Assembly: GCA_030388725.1 (NCBI GenBank)
Contig: CP128857.1
Coordinates: 3,906,001 to 3,970,000, forward strand
Reading direction: 5' to 3'
Origin: Prodigiosinella aquatilis
GTDB lineage: Bacteria > Pseudomonadota > Gammaproteobacteria > Enterobacterales > Enterobacteriaceae
DNA length: 64,000 nucleotides
The translations under genes were made by a program, and so were the position numbers. Under the pieces are notes generated by a model. That model ran no database searches and had not been told where the DNA came from. It saw only the letters and a program-made list of their open reading frames with translations. Within the stretch, counting starts at the first letter, position 1. Each line of letters starts with the position of its first letter. Shown here piece after piece: positions 43,381 through 51,046 of the stretch.

Positions 43381-44004
43381 ATGACCAGAATGACCTGTCT
43401 GTTTGTTGCCCTGATTTTTATTCCGTTCCTGACATCCGCACACTCCTTTGCCATTAACCAGCCTGTGCCATCCGTTGGTGTGGTAGAAAAGGGGGAGCTG
43501 AAGTATCAGAATGAAAAATTCAGCTACCAGAACTGGAGTAGTGCCCAGCTCAATGGAAAAGTCCGTGTCATCCTGCATGTCGCCGGGCGTATATCTGCCC
43601 GGAACATGAATAATCCGCTGATCACCACGCTCAGGGAGGCTAATCTACCGCGTGAATATTACCAAACAACGACAATCGTCAATGTCGACGATGCCGTGAT
43701 AGGCACGGGCATGTTTGTACGTGGACGCGTCAAGGACAGTAAGCAGGCAAATCCCTGGTCACAGTTTGTTATCGACAGTAATGGTGATGCATGTCGAGCA
43801 TGGGAATTGACGCCTAAAAGCTCGGCTATCGTCGTGCTGGATGCACAGGGAAAAGTTCGTTTTGTAAAGGATGGCGCCCTGAACCGACAAGAAATACAGC
43901 AGGTCGTCAGCCTGCTGCATACCCTATTAAACCAGGAGGAATCTCATCATGACACAGGCACGCTGCCTGTCATCAAAACAGTGAAACACGAAATCCGGGA
44001 TTAA
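43381..44004 (+). CDS. ytfJ: YtfJ family periplasmic protein
   Basis: A thioredoxin-fold-like exported protein (TIGR01626 family) of unknown function. The 207 residues comprise a signal peptide (about 1-24, cleavage after HSFA) and the YtfJ domain. KVRVILHVAGRISARNMN replaces the usual active-site cysteines, and NPWSQFVIDSNGDACRAWEL and AIVVLDAQGKVRFVKDGAL follow. E. coli YtfJ is about 184 residues, so the hydrophilic C-terminal tail is longer here. It reaches 32 bp into the 3' end of the convergent cysQ gene. Confidence 0.9.
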   Translation: MTRMTCLFVALIFIPFLTSAHSFAINQPVPSVGVVEKGELKYQNEKFSYQNWSSAQLNGKVRVILHVAGRISARNMNNPLITTLREANLPREYYQTTTIVNVDDAVIGTGMFVRGRVKDSKQANPWSQFVIDSNGDACRAWELTPKSSAIVVLDAQGKVRFVKDGALNRQEIQQVVSLLHTLLNQEESHHDTGTLPVIKTVKHEIRD

Positions 44005-44713
44005 TAAACGATTCCCGTGGGGCATAAGATAACGGTTTTCCCTGCCAATCATGTATCTGTGCTCCCGCCGCTAACGCGATTGCATGCCCGGCACCGGTAT
44101 CCCAAATACAGGTGGGCCCAAAACGGGGATAAAGCTGGGCTTTCCCTTCCGCCACCAGACAAAATTTTAACGATGACCCAATAGCAACAGTCTCATGCTC
44201 ACCCAACTGACCAAGGTAATCCTGTAACTCCTTATCTGAGTGTGAACGGCTTACCACCACCAATGGAGGCCGGGCATCATTCACCTGTATCGGCTGTCGG
44301 TGCCCCCCCTCTTCTTTCCAGGCTTTGCCGTTTGCCGCCGCATACATCACCCCGGTCACCGGAACGTAGATCACGCCCAGTACCGGTAGATCATTCTCAA
44401 TCAGCGCAATATTTACCGTGAATTCACCATTGCGGTTCAAAAACTCTTTCGTACCGTCCAGCGGGTCCACTAACCAGTAACGCTGCCAGTGCTGGCGCTC
44501 CGACCACAGCGGAGGATCTTCCTCAGACAGTAACGGGATATCGGGGTACTGTGCCGCCAACCCTTGTTTGATGACACGATGTGCCGCCATATCGGCAGCG
44601 GTTACTGGGGAATCATCTTTCTTGTGCGCTACCTCAACCGGCTGATGTCCCTCATAAACCTGCATAATGGCATCGCCTGCCTCACGCGCCAATTGGCAAA
44701 TATGTTCTAACAT
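43973..44713 (-). CDS. cysQ: 3'(2'),5'-bisphosphate nucleotidase CysQ
   Basis: CysQ hydrolyses PAP (adenosine 3',5'-bisphosphate) to AMP, relieving its toxicity during sulfate assimilation. The 246-residue inositol-monophosphatase-fold enzyme has the metal-binding motifs LLSEEDPP (about 60), WLVDPLDGTKEFLNRNGEF (about 83) and IWDTGAGHAIALAAG (about 205). Length and motifs match E. coli CysQ (246). Its 3' end overlaps ytfJ by 32 bp on the opposite strand. It borders the insertion point of the amide operon; in E. coli the next genes would be cpdB and ytfH, which are absent here. Confidence 0.96.
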   Translation of the reverse strand: MLEHICQLAREAGDAIMQVYEGHQPVEVAHKKDDSPVTAADMAAHRVIKQGLAAQYPDIPLLSEEDPPLWSERQHWQRYWLVDPLDGTKEFLNRNGEFTVNIALIENDLPVLGVIYVPVTGVMYAAANGKAWKEEGGHRQPIQVNDARPPLVVVSRSHSDKELQDYLGQLGEHETVAIGSSLKFCLVAEGKAQLYPRFGPTCIWDTGAGHAIALAAGAQIHDWQGKPLSYAPRESFINPGFRVSLF

Positions 44714-45133
44714 TTTTCACCTCTCTACCGGTTGTCAGGGCGCATCATCCGCCCGTTCAGATTTGTCTTTGTGACTGATAACTGTGGCATTCTTTATGTT
44801 TATTGTGGTTATTCTATGCCACATTCCGTGTTTTGCAGTGATAATTAACACTGTATTCAGCATTACATGAGATACCGGCCTCATTAACACATCGAGAAAA
44901 CGATGTAATAAAGCACATGCTGACGCCAAGTTTGCGCGTCGCACTGATTACGATTACCGCCAATTACTGCCGTGCTTACAGCGAGAAATACAATGCCGTT
45001 GCATCACCAGATGAAAATCAGGCGATATTGAGAACCTACATCGGTGGTGAAATGAACGGAGCCAACACGATGATAGTGAGGAAGAAAAGCAAAGCATCCG
45101 CGCCAGGGATGGCGCGGTTTCGCTAGTGCCAGT
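44714..45133. other. Non-coding gap between cysQ and the DUF2502 gene
   Basis: 420 bp. Apart from the terminator of the DUF2502 gene at its right end I see no supported gene. A 69-codon frame on the plus strand (44917-45126) has no ribosome-binding site or recognisable product. The cysQ promoter must lie in the left part. Confidence 0.4.
45090..45117 (-). terminator. Terminator of the DUF2502 gene
   Basis: CCGCGCCA (45098-45105) and TGGCGCGG (45110-45117) form a perfect 8-bp GC-rich stem with a GGGA loop. On the minus strand a T-rich tail follows (ATGCTTTGCTTTTC). Confidence 0.65.
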
Positions 45134-45487
45134 TTACCAACGAGGGTCACCTCTATAGTGGTGACCCCAACCAGGCCCTGGCGGCGGCGCAATAAACACT
45201 GGCCGAGGCGGTTGCATTACAACAACCCGTGGTGGTGGCGCTTCATAATATCTCGGTGGTGCTTCATAGTAATAAACGGGTCGTGGCCTGTGGTATCTGT
45301 GTTCACGCCGCCACTCATGCGGAGCACACCACCGATGTCCATCCCAGTAATAGCCACGCTGGTCACGATCGCCAATATGGAAATAGACCCCCGGCAGCGC
45401 AATGCTCAGGCTATCGGCCTGTACCGTAGGCACAGCGAACAACAGCATTCCAGTCATCATGACACCGAATAAAAGCGGCTTGATCAT
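45134..45487 (-). CDS. DUF2502 family exported protein
   Basis: A predicted periplasmic protein of 117 residues, with a signal peptide (about 1-24, cleavage after TVQA). A short DUF2502-like core GVYFHIGDRDQRGYYWDGHRW (about 33-53) matches the IGDRD...YWDG pattern of E. coli YpeC. The C-terminal half is low-complexity and very rich in Pro, Tyr, Arg and His (YYYEAPPRYYEAPPPRVVV). Function is unknown. It stands alone, with a terminator after it and a long AT-rich region before it. Confidence 0.78.
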   Translation of the reverse strand: MIKPLLFGVMMTGMLLFAVPTVQADSLSIALPGVYFHIGDRDQRGYYWDGHRWCAPHEWRREHRYHRPRPVYYYEAPPRYYEAPPPRVVVMQPPRPVFIAPPPGPGWGHHYRGDPRW

Positions 45488-46082
45488 AAAACAACCCCTA
45501 CGTCACCGCGATGCGGCAGATAGCACAGATATATGGCAAATCAAACCTTGTCACCATCAGAAAAGGGCTAATTTTCGATAAGCCATCACCCATGTTTATC
45601 CGTAAACCACGATAAATACCGTCACTCATTCTGTTCGCCAGCCTGATGATTCATCATGGTATTCGGCCGCTTCTGAACTATTGCAAGTAGCGTTCAGATT
45701 GACCTCAGGCAGAAACCTGAATCACTTACTCAGGTATGCTTACCGCTGCATATTGCCGTTTATTAGATATGTAATGAATGACTTTCATAGGAATGGAATA
45801 GCTATATTTAGGCGTCCAAGAATGACTTTTCATATAACCTTTCATAAAATGGAAGGATTAAAATAAACTCTCGCTTTATTCTGGTGCAAATAATTAACGG
45901 AATTCGCTCCACTTGTGTTCTATATTGTTTTACGCCAAGTTCATCATTTGTTTTTTATCGTAAAAATGTTGTTTGTTTCTTATCTATCTTCTCTTCATCT
46001 TGTGATATTTTGTGCATCACGGCGCTATTTAAGTGCAATCATTAATACTGAAATAGAGAATACTTATAATACAAGTTAACCG
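45488..46082. other. AT-rich gap upstream of the amide operon
   Basis: About 595 bp with no supported gene. It holds a decayed copy of the dispersed palindrome (45712-45745). A possible NtrC-type element CGCTTTA-TTC-TGGTGCA (45872-45888; right half perfect, left half 4 of 7) and a second -10-like TATAAT at 46065-46070 are also present. No sigma-54 promoter (GG-N10-GC in context) was found. Confidence 0.35.
45712..45745. repeat. Dispersed intergenic palindromic repeat, decayed copy 3
   Basis: ACCTGAATCACTTACTCAGG and the following TATGCTTA correspond to the reverse complement of the centre of copy 1 (GCTTACTCAGGTAAGTAATTCGGGT region). Outer arms are no longer clear. Confidence 0.4.
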
Positions 46083-46112
46083 TTGACAATCCATTAACCC
46101 GCTTCTTATAGT
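46083..46112 (+). promoter_or_regulatory. Sigma-70 promoter of the amide operon
   Basis: A perfect -35 TTGACA (46083-46088), an 18-nt spacer and -10 TATAGT (46107-46112). The predicted start near 46119 lies just before the leader stem-loop at 46126, leaving a leader of about 125 nt. Confidence 0.75.
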
Positions 46113-46125
46113 GATACCCACTCCC

Positions 46126-46156
46126 CCGCAAGACCGCCAACGCTGTCGGCTTGTGG
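46126..46156 (+). promoter_or_regulatory. Leader stem-loop with A1/G4 hexaloop, candidate ANTAR target
   Basis: CCGCAAG-A-CCGCC (46126-46138) pairs with GTCGGCTTGTGG (46145-46156) through eleven pairs, with one bulged A and one C-U mismatch. The loop AACGCT (46139-46144) has A at position 1 and G at position 4. ANTAR-domain antiterminators bind paired stem-loops with such hexaloops just upstream of a terminator. A second, weak stem GGC-ATCAGA-GCC (46161-46172) overlaps the terminator's left arm but has A, not G, at loop position 4. An alternative hairpin from GGCT (46148) to AGCC (46169-46172) would also block the terminator. Confidence 0.6.
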
Positions 46157-46168
46157 TGAAGGCATCAG

Positions 46169-46210
46169 AGCCCCTGAGAAAGTCATCTGACTTTACGGGG
46201 CTTTTTTTTT
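46169..46210 (+). terminator. Leader terminator ahead of the amide operon
   Basis: AGCCCC (46169-46174) pairs with GGGGCT (46197-46202), and inside it AAAGTC (46179-46184) pairs with GACTTT (46189-46194) around an ATCT loop. A run of nine T (46202-46210) follows. It ends only 33 bp before the first start codon, so it must be read through for the operon to be expressed. Confidence 0.85.
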
Positions 46211-46243
46211 GCTTTTTTTTTAATACCAACACCAGGGGTAATT

Positions 46244-47488
46244 ATGTCCAGAATACAATGTCATTACGCCACGTTGACACTTGCGCTGGCATCCATATTA
46301 GTAGCAGGCACTGCACACATGGCTGTTGCGGCCGACAAGCCCATTAAAATAGGTTTATTAGAAGACGCATCCGGCAATTTTGCCTTGCCCGTTATTCCCA
46401 AGATCCACGCTACGGAATTAGCTGTTGACGAAATCAATGCGAAAGGCGGTATTCTTGGTCGTCCGATTGAACTAATTAAATATGATACCCAATCCGATAA
46501 TACCCGTTTTCAGCAAATGGCTCGTCGTTTAATTAAAAACGATAAAGTAGATGTTATTTTCGGCGCTTTCTCTAGCGCTTCCCGTGAGGCCATTCGCCCT
46601 ATTATGGATAAAGCAAAACAGCTTTACTGGTATAACAACCAGTATGAGGGCGGTGTCTGCGACACCAATGTCTTTGTCACCGGCGCGGTGCCTGAACAGC
46701 AATTTTCCACACTGATTCCCTGGATGATGAAGAAATATGGCAAACGGGTTTATACCATTGCTGCCGATTACAACTTTGGTCAGATCTCGGCGGAATGGGT
46801 GCGAAAAATTGTCGCAGAAAACGGTGGCACCATGGTCGGGGAAGAGTTTATCCCGCTGAGTGTTTCTCAGTTTAGCCAAACCATTCAGAATATTCAGAAA
46901 GCCAAACCAGACTTTGTCATGACACTTCTGGTCGGCACCAACCAGTCTTCCTACTATGAGCAGCAAGCTGCCGCCAGACTGAATCTACCCATGGCAAGCT
47001 CAGTTAGCGTGGCACAAGCTTATGAACACAAACGCTTTAAGCCACCAGCACTGAAAGACATGTACATCACCGCCAACTATATGGAAGAGGTGGACACACC
47101 TGCCAGTAATGACTTCAAAAAACGGTTCCACGCCAAATTCCCTGATGAGCCGTATATCAATCAGGAGGCGGCCAACGCCTATGATGCGGTTTACCTCTAC
47201 AAACTGGCAGTGGAAAAAGCCAATAGCACCAATCAAGTTGCTGTACGCAAGGCATTAGAAAGTGGTGGTATCTGTACCGATGGCCCTTCCGGAAAGGTCT
47301 GTATCGATCCCAAAAGCCACCATCTGAGCCACACCATTTATCTGGCGCACGTCAAGGCTGACCATTCTGTCGAAATACCCAAGGTATGGCCGGATATCCA
47401 ACCTTACTGGCTGGATCAGGCAGGTTGCAACCTCCCGGTCAAACCAGATACCAGCCAGTATACGCCGTCCAATCCGCCCAAAGCCTGA
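46244..47488 (+). CDS. Urea/short-chain amide-type ABC transporter substrate-binding protein
   Basis: Periplasmic ligand-binding protein of 414 residues, with a signal peptide (about 1-30, ending AVAA). The type I binding fold starts IKIGLLEDASGNFALPV and includes GGILGRPIELIKYDTQSDN and VDVIFGAFSSASREAIRP. It belongs to the UrtA/FmdD/AmiC branch of branched-chain-type receptors that bind urea or small amides. It is clearly related to the AmiC-like sensor encoded six genes later (shared S-S-R-K/E-A, YEG and VCIDP/ICIDP motifs). Whether the ligand is urea, formamide or another amide cannot be told; the adjacent formamidase favours an amide. It is the first gene after the leader terminator. Confidence 0.88.
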   Translation: MSRIQCHYATLTLALASILVAGTAHMAVAADKPIKIGLLEDASGNFALPVIPKIHATELAVDEINAKGGILGRPIELIKYDTQSDNTRFQQMARRLIKNDKVDVIFGAFSSASREAIRPIMDKAKQLYWYNNQYEGGVCDTNVFVTGAVPEQQFSTLIPWMMKKYGKRVYTIAADYNFGQISAEWVRKIVAENGGTMVGEEFIPLSVSQFSQTIQNIQKAKPDFVMTLLVGTNQSSYYEQQAAARLNLPMASSVSVAQAYEHKRFKPPALKDMYITANYMEEVDTPASNDFKKRFHAKFPDEPYINQEAANAYDAVYLYKLAVEKANSTNQVAVRKALESGGICTDGPSGKVCIDPKSHHLSHTIYLAHVKADHSVEIPKVWPDIQPYWLDQAGCNLPVKPDTSQYTPSNPPKA

Positions 47489-47586
47489 GTCTGAAATGAC
47501 CATCAGGGAAGTCGTTGTCCTACATGCGCTTCCCTGAGTTATCTATCTCAACCGGTGTCAGTCGGGACACCAAGGATTGTACTTTC

Positions 47587-48456
47587 ATGTTATTGCTGTC
47601 CTTTGTTTATTCAGCGATCTACCAGTTTGGCGATAACTTTGCCTTTCTGGTTCTGTCAGCTCTTGGGCTGGCGGTGATCTTCGGCATGATGGGCGTTATT
47701 AATCTGGCCCATGGTGAATTCATCATGTGCGGAGCTTACGTGACCATCACGCTGAACAAATCCGGGCTACCACTCCCGCTCGCCATGCTGGTCGGCGCCC
47801 TGGTATCGGCTTTTGCCGGTGGTGTCATCGAACGGCTAGTGGTTCGTCATCTGTATGATCGCCTGTATGACTCTGTGGTAGCCACCTGGGCGATTAGCCT
47901 GATTGTGCAGCAAAGCATGTTGCTGTTGGCGGGGCCCTCACTGGAAGGACTTTCCACGCCGTTTGGTTCATTCACACTGGGTGACTACTCGTTTTCCACC
48001 TACCGGGCCTTACTGCCGCTGTTTGCCATCGCGGTGCTCCTGCTGCTGTACTGGCTGTTTTTCCATACCAATTACGGCGTCTGCGCCAGAGCCACAATAC
48101 AAAATGCCCGCATGGCCTCTTGTCTTGGACTGGAAACCGACCGTATCTATACCCAGACATTCGCACTGGGTGCCGGGATGGCCGGGTTGGCGGGGGCTAT
48201 TTATGCCCCGACGATGACGGCTGTTCCCACGATGGGCAATGCGTTCATCATACAAGCTTTCGTTTCAGTCGTCGTAGGCGGTGCCAATGTGCTGATTGGC
48301 ACCATTCCTGCTGCCATGACGCTTAGCACTATCCAGACCGGTCTGAATGCCTGGTATGGACAACTGGCCGGTCAAATCGGCCTGCTGATTACGGCCATGT
48401 TGGTTATCCGCCTGTTGCCAAACGGTGTCGGTAGCCTGTTTACCCGCAATCGTTAG
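47587..48456 (+). CDS. UrtB/LivH-type ABC transporter permease
   Basis: Inner-membrane permease of 289 residues with about eight hydrophobic segments. The family pattern LGLAVIFGMMGVINLAHGEF near the N-terminus and the LGLETDRIYTQTFALGAGMAG loop (cytoplasmic contact with the ATPases) identify the LivH/UrtB group. The start at 47587 (MLLLSFVYSAIYQFGDN) has AAGGA 11 bases upstream. A longer frame from 47515 would add 24 residues without similarity to permeases and is less likely. The 98-bp gap after the binding-protein gene is the widest early gap in the operon, but no terminator is seen in it. Confidence 0.88.
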   Translation: MLLLSFVYSAIYQFGDNFAFLVLSALGLAVIFGMMGVINLAHGEFIMCGAYVTITLNKSGLPLPLAMLVGALVSAFAGGVIERLVVRHLYDRLYDSVVATWAISLIVQQSMLLLAGPSLEGLSTPFGSFTLGDYSFSTYRALLPLFAIAVLLLLYWLFFHTNYGVCARATIQNARMASCLGLETDRIYTQTFALGAGMAGLAGAIYAPTMTAVPTMGNAFIIQAFVSVVVGGANVLIGTIPAAMTLSTIQTGLNAWYGQLAGQIGLLITAMLVIRLLPNGVGSLFTRNR

Positions 48457-48465
48457 GAGCTGCCT

Positions 48466-49512
48466 GTGACCATAAACTCTCTCAACCTCACCATGACAGA
48501 ACGACAGAAACACCCGCGTATACCATGGAATGGTCTGATATTTCTGGTATCGGCAGTACTGTTGCCACTGATTCTAGACAGCGGATTCATTAACAACCTG
48601 GCCTACTTTCTGCTCTGGGCTTTCTGCGCTATAGGATTGGCCGCCATGTGGGGGCAGGCCGGGATTCTCTCATTTGGCCAGACAGCCTTTTTCGGGCTGG
48701 CCGGATATACCTATGGTGTTCTAACACTGAACTTCGGTGATGGCGTTTTTTCTACCTGGTCCGGCTTCGTACTGGCATTAGTGATGGCTGGCGCAGTCGC
48801 TGCCGCCCTCGGTTACATGATGTTCTATGGTGGTGTGACTGGCATCTTCGTAGGGATTGTCACGCTGTCGTTCACACTGGTGCTGGAAATGTTTATGTCG
48901 CAAACCGCCGGTCCACAATGGGCTATCGGCAGCGCACGCCTGAACGGCTTCAATGGTATGTCTGGCATGCCGCCGCTGGAGCTGCCGGGAGGGATTACGC
49001 TGGAGGACAACGCTTTCTATTACCTGATTGTGTTGCTGCTGACAGTGGTTTACTTCGGCATGCAGCGTCTGTTACGCAGCGATGCCGGCCTGACGCTCGC
49101 CGCTATCCGGGAAAATCCACGTCGAGCCGAAATGTTGGGTATTGATATTCGTCGCTATCAATTGCTGATATTCACTATCGGCGGGGTACTGTCCGGCCTG
49201 TCTGGTGTGCTGTACACCCTATGGGGCTCCTACATCACCCCGTCTTCAATGGGATTATCTGCGGCGGCCATGCCAGTGATCTGGGTGGCTACCGCTGGAC
49301 GAAAAAGCCTCCTCAGCACTGTCATCATAACCGCACTACTGGTGTGGCTGTCGCAGTGGCTGGCGGTTTATGGCAGTGAATACGCCATGATTCTGCTCGG
49401 CGTCATTCTGCTGTTCGTCATTCTTATCGCACCTGAAGGTATTTTGGCCTGGTTGATGCATCGTATACGACGACTATTTGCCGCCTCTCGTCACAAGAGG
49501 ACTTCATCATGA
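48466..49512 (+). CDS. UrtC/LivM-type ABC transporter permease
   Basis: The second inner-membrane permease, 348 residues with about nine to ten hydrophobic segments. Recognisable LivM/UrtC features are WGQAGILSFGQTAFFGLAGY (about 62), the RRAEMLGIDIRRYQLLIF cytoplasmic loop (about 217) and FTIGGVLSGLSGVLYTLW. It starts with GTG at 48466, preceded by AGGAG at the right distance. It begins 9 bp after the first permease and its stop overlaps the next ATG by 4 bp, so the transporter genes are translationally coupled. It pairs with the 47587 permease to form the channel. Confidence 0.88.
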   Translation: MTINSLNLTMTERQKHPRIPWNGLIFLVSAVLLPLILDSGFINNLAYFLLWAFCAIGLAAMWGQAGILSFGQTAFFGLAGYTYGVLTLNFGDGVFSTWSGFVLALVMAGAVAAALGYMMFYGGVTGIFVGIVTLSFTLVLEMFMSQTAGPQWAIGSARLNGFNGMSGMPPLELPGGITLEDNAFYYLIVLLLTVVYFGMQRLLRSDAGLTLAAIRENPRRAEMLGIDIRRYQLLIFTIGGVLSGLSGVLYTLWGSYITPSSMGLSAAAMPVIWVATAGRKSLLSTVIITALLVWLSQWLAVYGSEYAMILLGVILLFVILIAPEGILAWLMHRIRRLFAASRHKRTSS

Positions 49513-50231
49513 ATAACACACCGGTACTAGAGACGCAGGGACTGGGTAAACGTTTCGGCGGCATTCAGGTGATCCATCAGGTGGACATCCGCATCCGCCA
49601 GGGAGAAGTACGTTGTGTGATCGGGCCGAACGGCGCGGGCAAAAGCACCTTCTTCAAGTTGTTGACCGGTGAACACGCCCCCAGTAGCGGCGAGATCCGT
49701 TTTCAGGGAGAACGCCTCAATGCTTTACCCCCTTTTCAGCGCATTCGTCGGGGCATGAGCATCAAATTTCAGATCCCCGGCATCTTTGCGGATCTCAGCG
49801 TAGCGCAGCATCTGCAACTGTCGTTGAGTCATCGGCGTGCAAAGCGCCGCCAGTCCGATAACGTTGATGACCTGTTGCAGCGTTTCAATCTCACCAGCGA
49901 ATACCATCAACGGGCGGGCAACCTCTCTCATGGTAAAAAACAGTGGCTCGAAATGGCTATGGCGGTGTCGCTTCAACCCTCTCTGCTGATGTTGGATGAG
50001 CCTGTAGCAGGGCTCTCGGTGGAAGAAACCTATTTAACCGGTGAACTTATCAAACAAATGCAGCGCGATGGCCTGACACTGATGGTGGTGGAACACGACA
50101 TGACGTTCGTTCGACAAATCGCCTCTCAGGTCACCGTACTACACGGTGGTCACGTGTTTGCCGACGGTAACGCACAAGAGGTACTGATGCGGGATGACGT
50201 GGCAGATATCTACCTGGGGAAAAATGGATGA
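49509..50231 (+). CDS. UrtD/LivG-type ABC transporter ATPase
   Basis: ATP-binding subunit of 240 residues. It has Walker A GPNGAGKSTFFKLLTG (about 38), the Q-loop, a signature of the UrtD kind (LSHGKKQWLEMA, with KKQ instead of the usual GQQ), Walker B LLMLDEPVAGLS and the switch His in VVEHDM. The LSHGKKQWLE form is shared with urea-transporter UrtD proteins, which supports the urea/amide label over a branched-chain amino-acid importer. Both ends overlap neighbouring genes by 4 bp. Confidence 0.9.
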   Translation: MNNTPVLETQGLGKRFGGIQVIHQVDIRIRQGEVRCVIGPNGAGKSTFFKLLTGEHAPSSGEIRFQGERLNALPPFQRIRRGMSIKFQIPGIFADLSVAQHLQLSLSHRRAKRRQSDNVDDLLQRFNLTSEYHQRAGNLSHGKKQWLEMAMAVSLQPSLLMLDEPVAGLSVEETYLTGELIKQMQRDGLTLMVVEHDMTFVRQIASQVTVLHGGHVFADGNAQEVLMRDDVADIYLGKNG

Positions 50232-50947
50232 AAGACGTACTACTGCAAATCGATAATGTCACTAGTGGCTACGACGGCGGACTGGTGCTCAATGGCGCCT
50301 CATTGCAACTCAATACGGCGGAAATCCTGGGATTGATTGGCCGAAATGGTGTGGGTAAAACCACACTGATGCGTTCCCTGATCGGCACCATACCTATACG
50401 ACAAGGCAAGATACTGCTGGGCGAAACCGAAATCACCCACACCTCCCCCCAACGACGGGCTCGGCTGGGCATCGGCTATGTGCCACAAGGACGGGAGATC
50501 TTCTCCGGATTGACCGTCGCGGAAAACCTACAGGTTGGCATGCAGTTTGTCCGGGAACACCGGGAACTGGCACAGGATCTGCTGGAGCGGGTGCTCAACT
50601 ATTTTCCGATTCTACGCCAGCGGCTGAAACAAAAGGCCGGCACCATGAGTGGTGGTGAACAACAACAACTGGCCATCGCCCGCGCACTGGTCGGTTCCCC
50701 CAAAGTATTGTTGCTAGATGAACCCTCCGAAGGCATTCAGCCCTCTATCGTCACCATCATCGCCGATACGCTGGTGCGCATCGCCCACGAACTGCGAGTC
50801 GCCGTGATCTTGGTAGAACAGGATATCGCCATGATTCAACGGGCTGCTCACCGATGCTGTGTCATGGATAAAGGCCGGGTCATCGACACGCTGGATCAGC
50901 GGCAGCTCTCAGATGACGACGGCATACGCCGACATCTGATGTTGTAA
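50228..50947 (+). CDS. UrtE/LivF-type ABC transporter ATPase
   Basis: The second ATP-binding subunit, 239 residues, with Walker A GRNGVGKTTLMRSLIG (about 38). GYVPQGREIFSGLTVAENL, the signature MSGGEQQQLAIARAL and Walker B LLLDEPSEGIQPS follow, with the switch region LVEQDIAM. GRNGVGKTT and EGIQPSI are typical of UrtE/LivF. It overlaps the preceding ATPase gene by 4 bp and completes a five-gene importer (binding protein, two permeases, two ATPases). A 99-bp gap without a visible terminator separates it from the formamidase gene. Confidence 0.9.
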   Translation: MKDVLLQIDNVTSGYDGGLVLNGASLQLNTAEILGLIGRNGVGKTTLMRSLIGTIPIRQGKILLGETEITHTSPQRRARLGIGYVPQGREIFSGLTVAENLQVGMQFVREHRELAQDLLERVLNYFPILRQRLKQKAGTMSGGEQQQLAIARALVGSPKVLLLDEPSEGIQPSIVTIIADTLVRIAHELRVAVILVEQDIAMIQRAAHRCCVMDKGRVIDTLDQRQLSDDDGIRRHLML

Positions 50948-51046
50948 CCGTCATGCCAATAATTACTGGCGTCATCAGCACACGTTTACGTTGATGGCCC
51001 GATACCCATACCTGCGGTTGGTAACCCATTTACGGAGAAATGAACA

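Noticed and set aside
44917..45126. 69-codon plus-strand frame between cysQ and the DUF2502 gene
   Set aside because: No ribosome-binding site, no recognisable product, and its end runs through the hairpin terminator of the opposite gene.
45681..45866. 61-codon plus-strand frame in the gap before the amide operon
   Set aside because: Overlaps the decayed intergenic repeat, with no plausible start signal or product.
46001..46020. CRP site upstream of the amide operon (TGTGATATTTTGTGCATCAC)
   Set aside because: The two half-sites are 11 nt apart instead of 6, which does not fit a CRP dimer.
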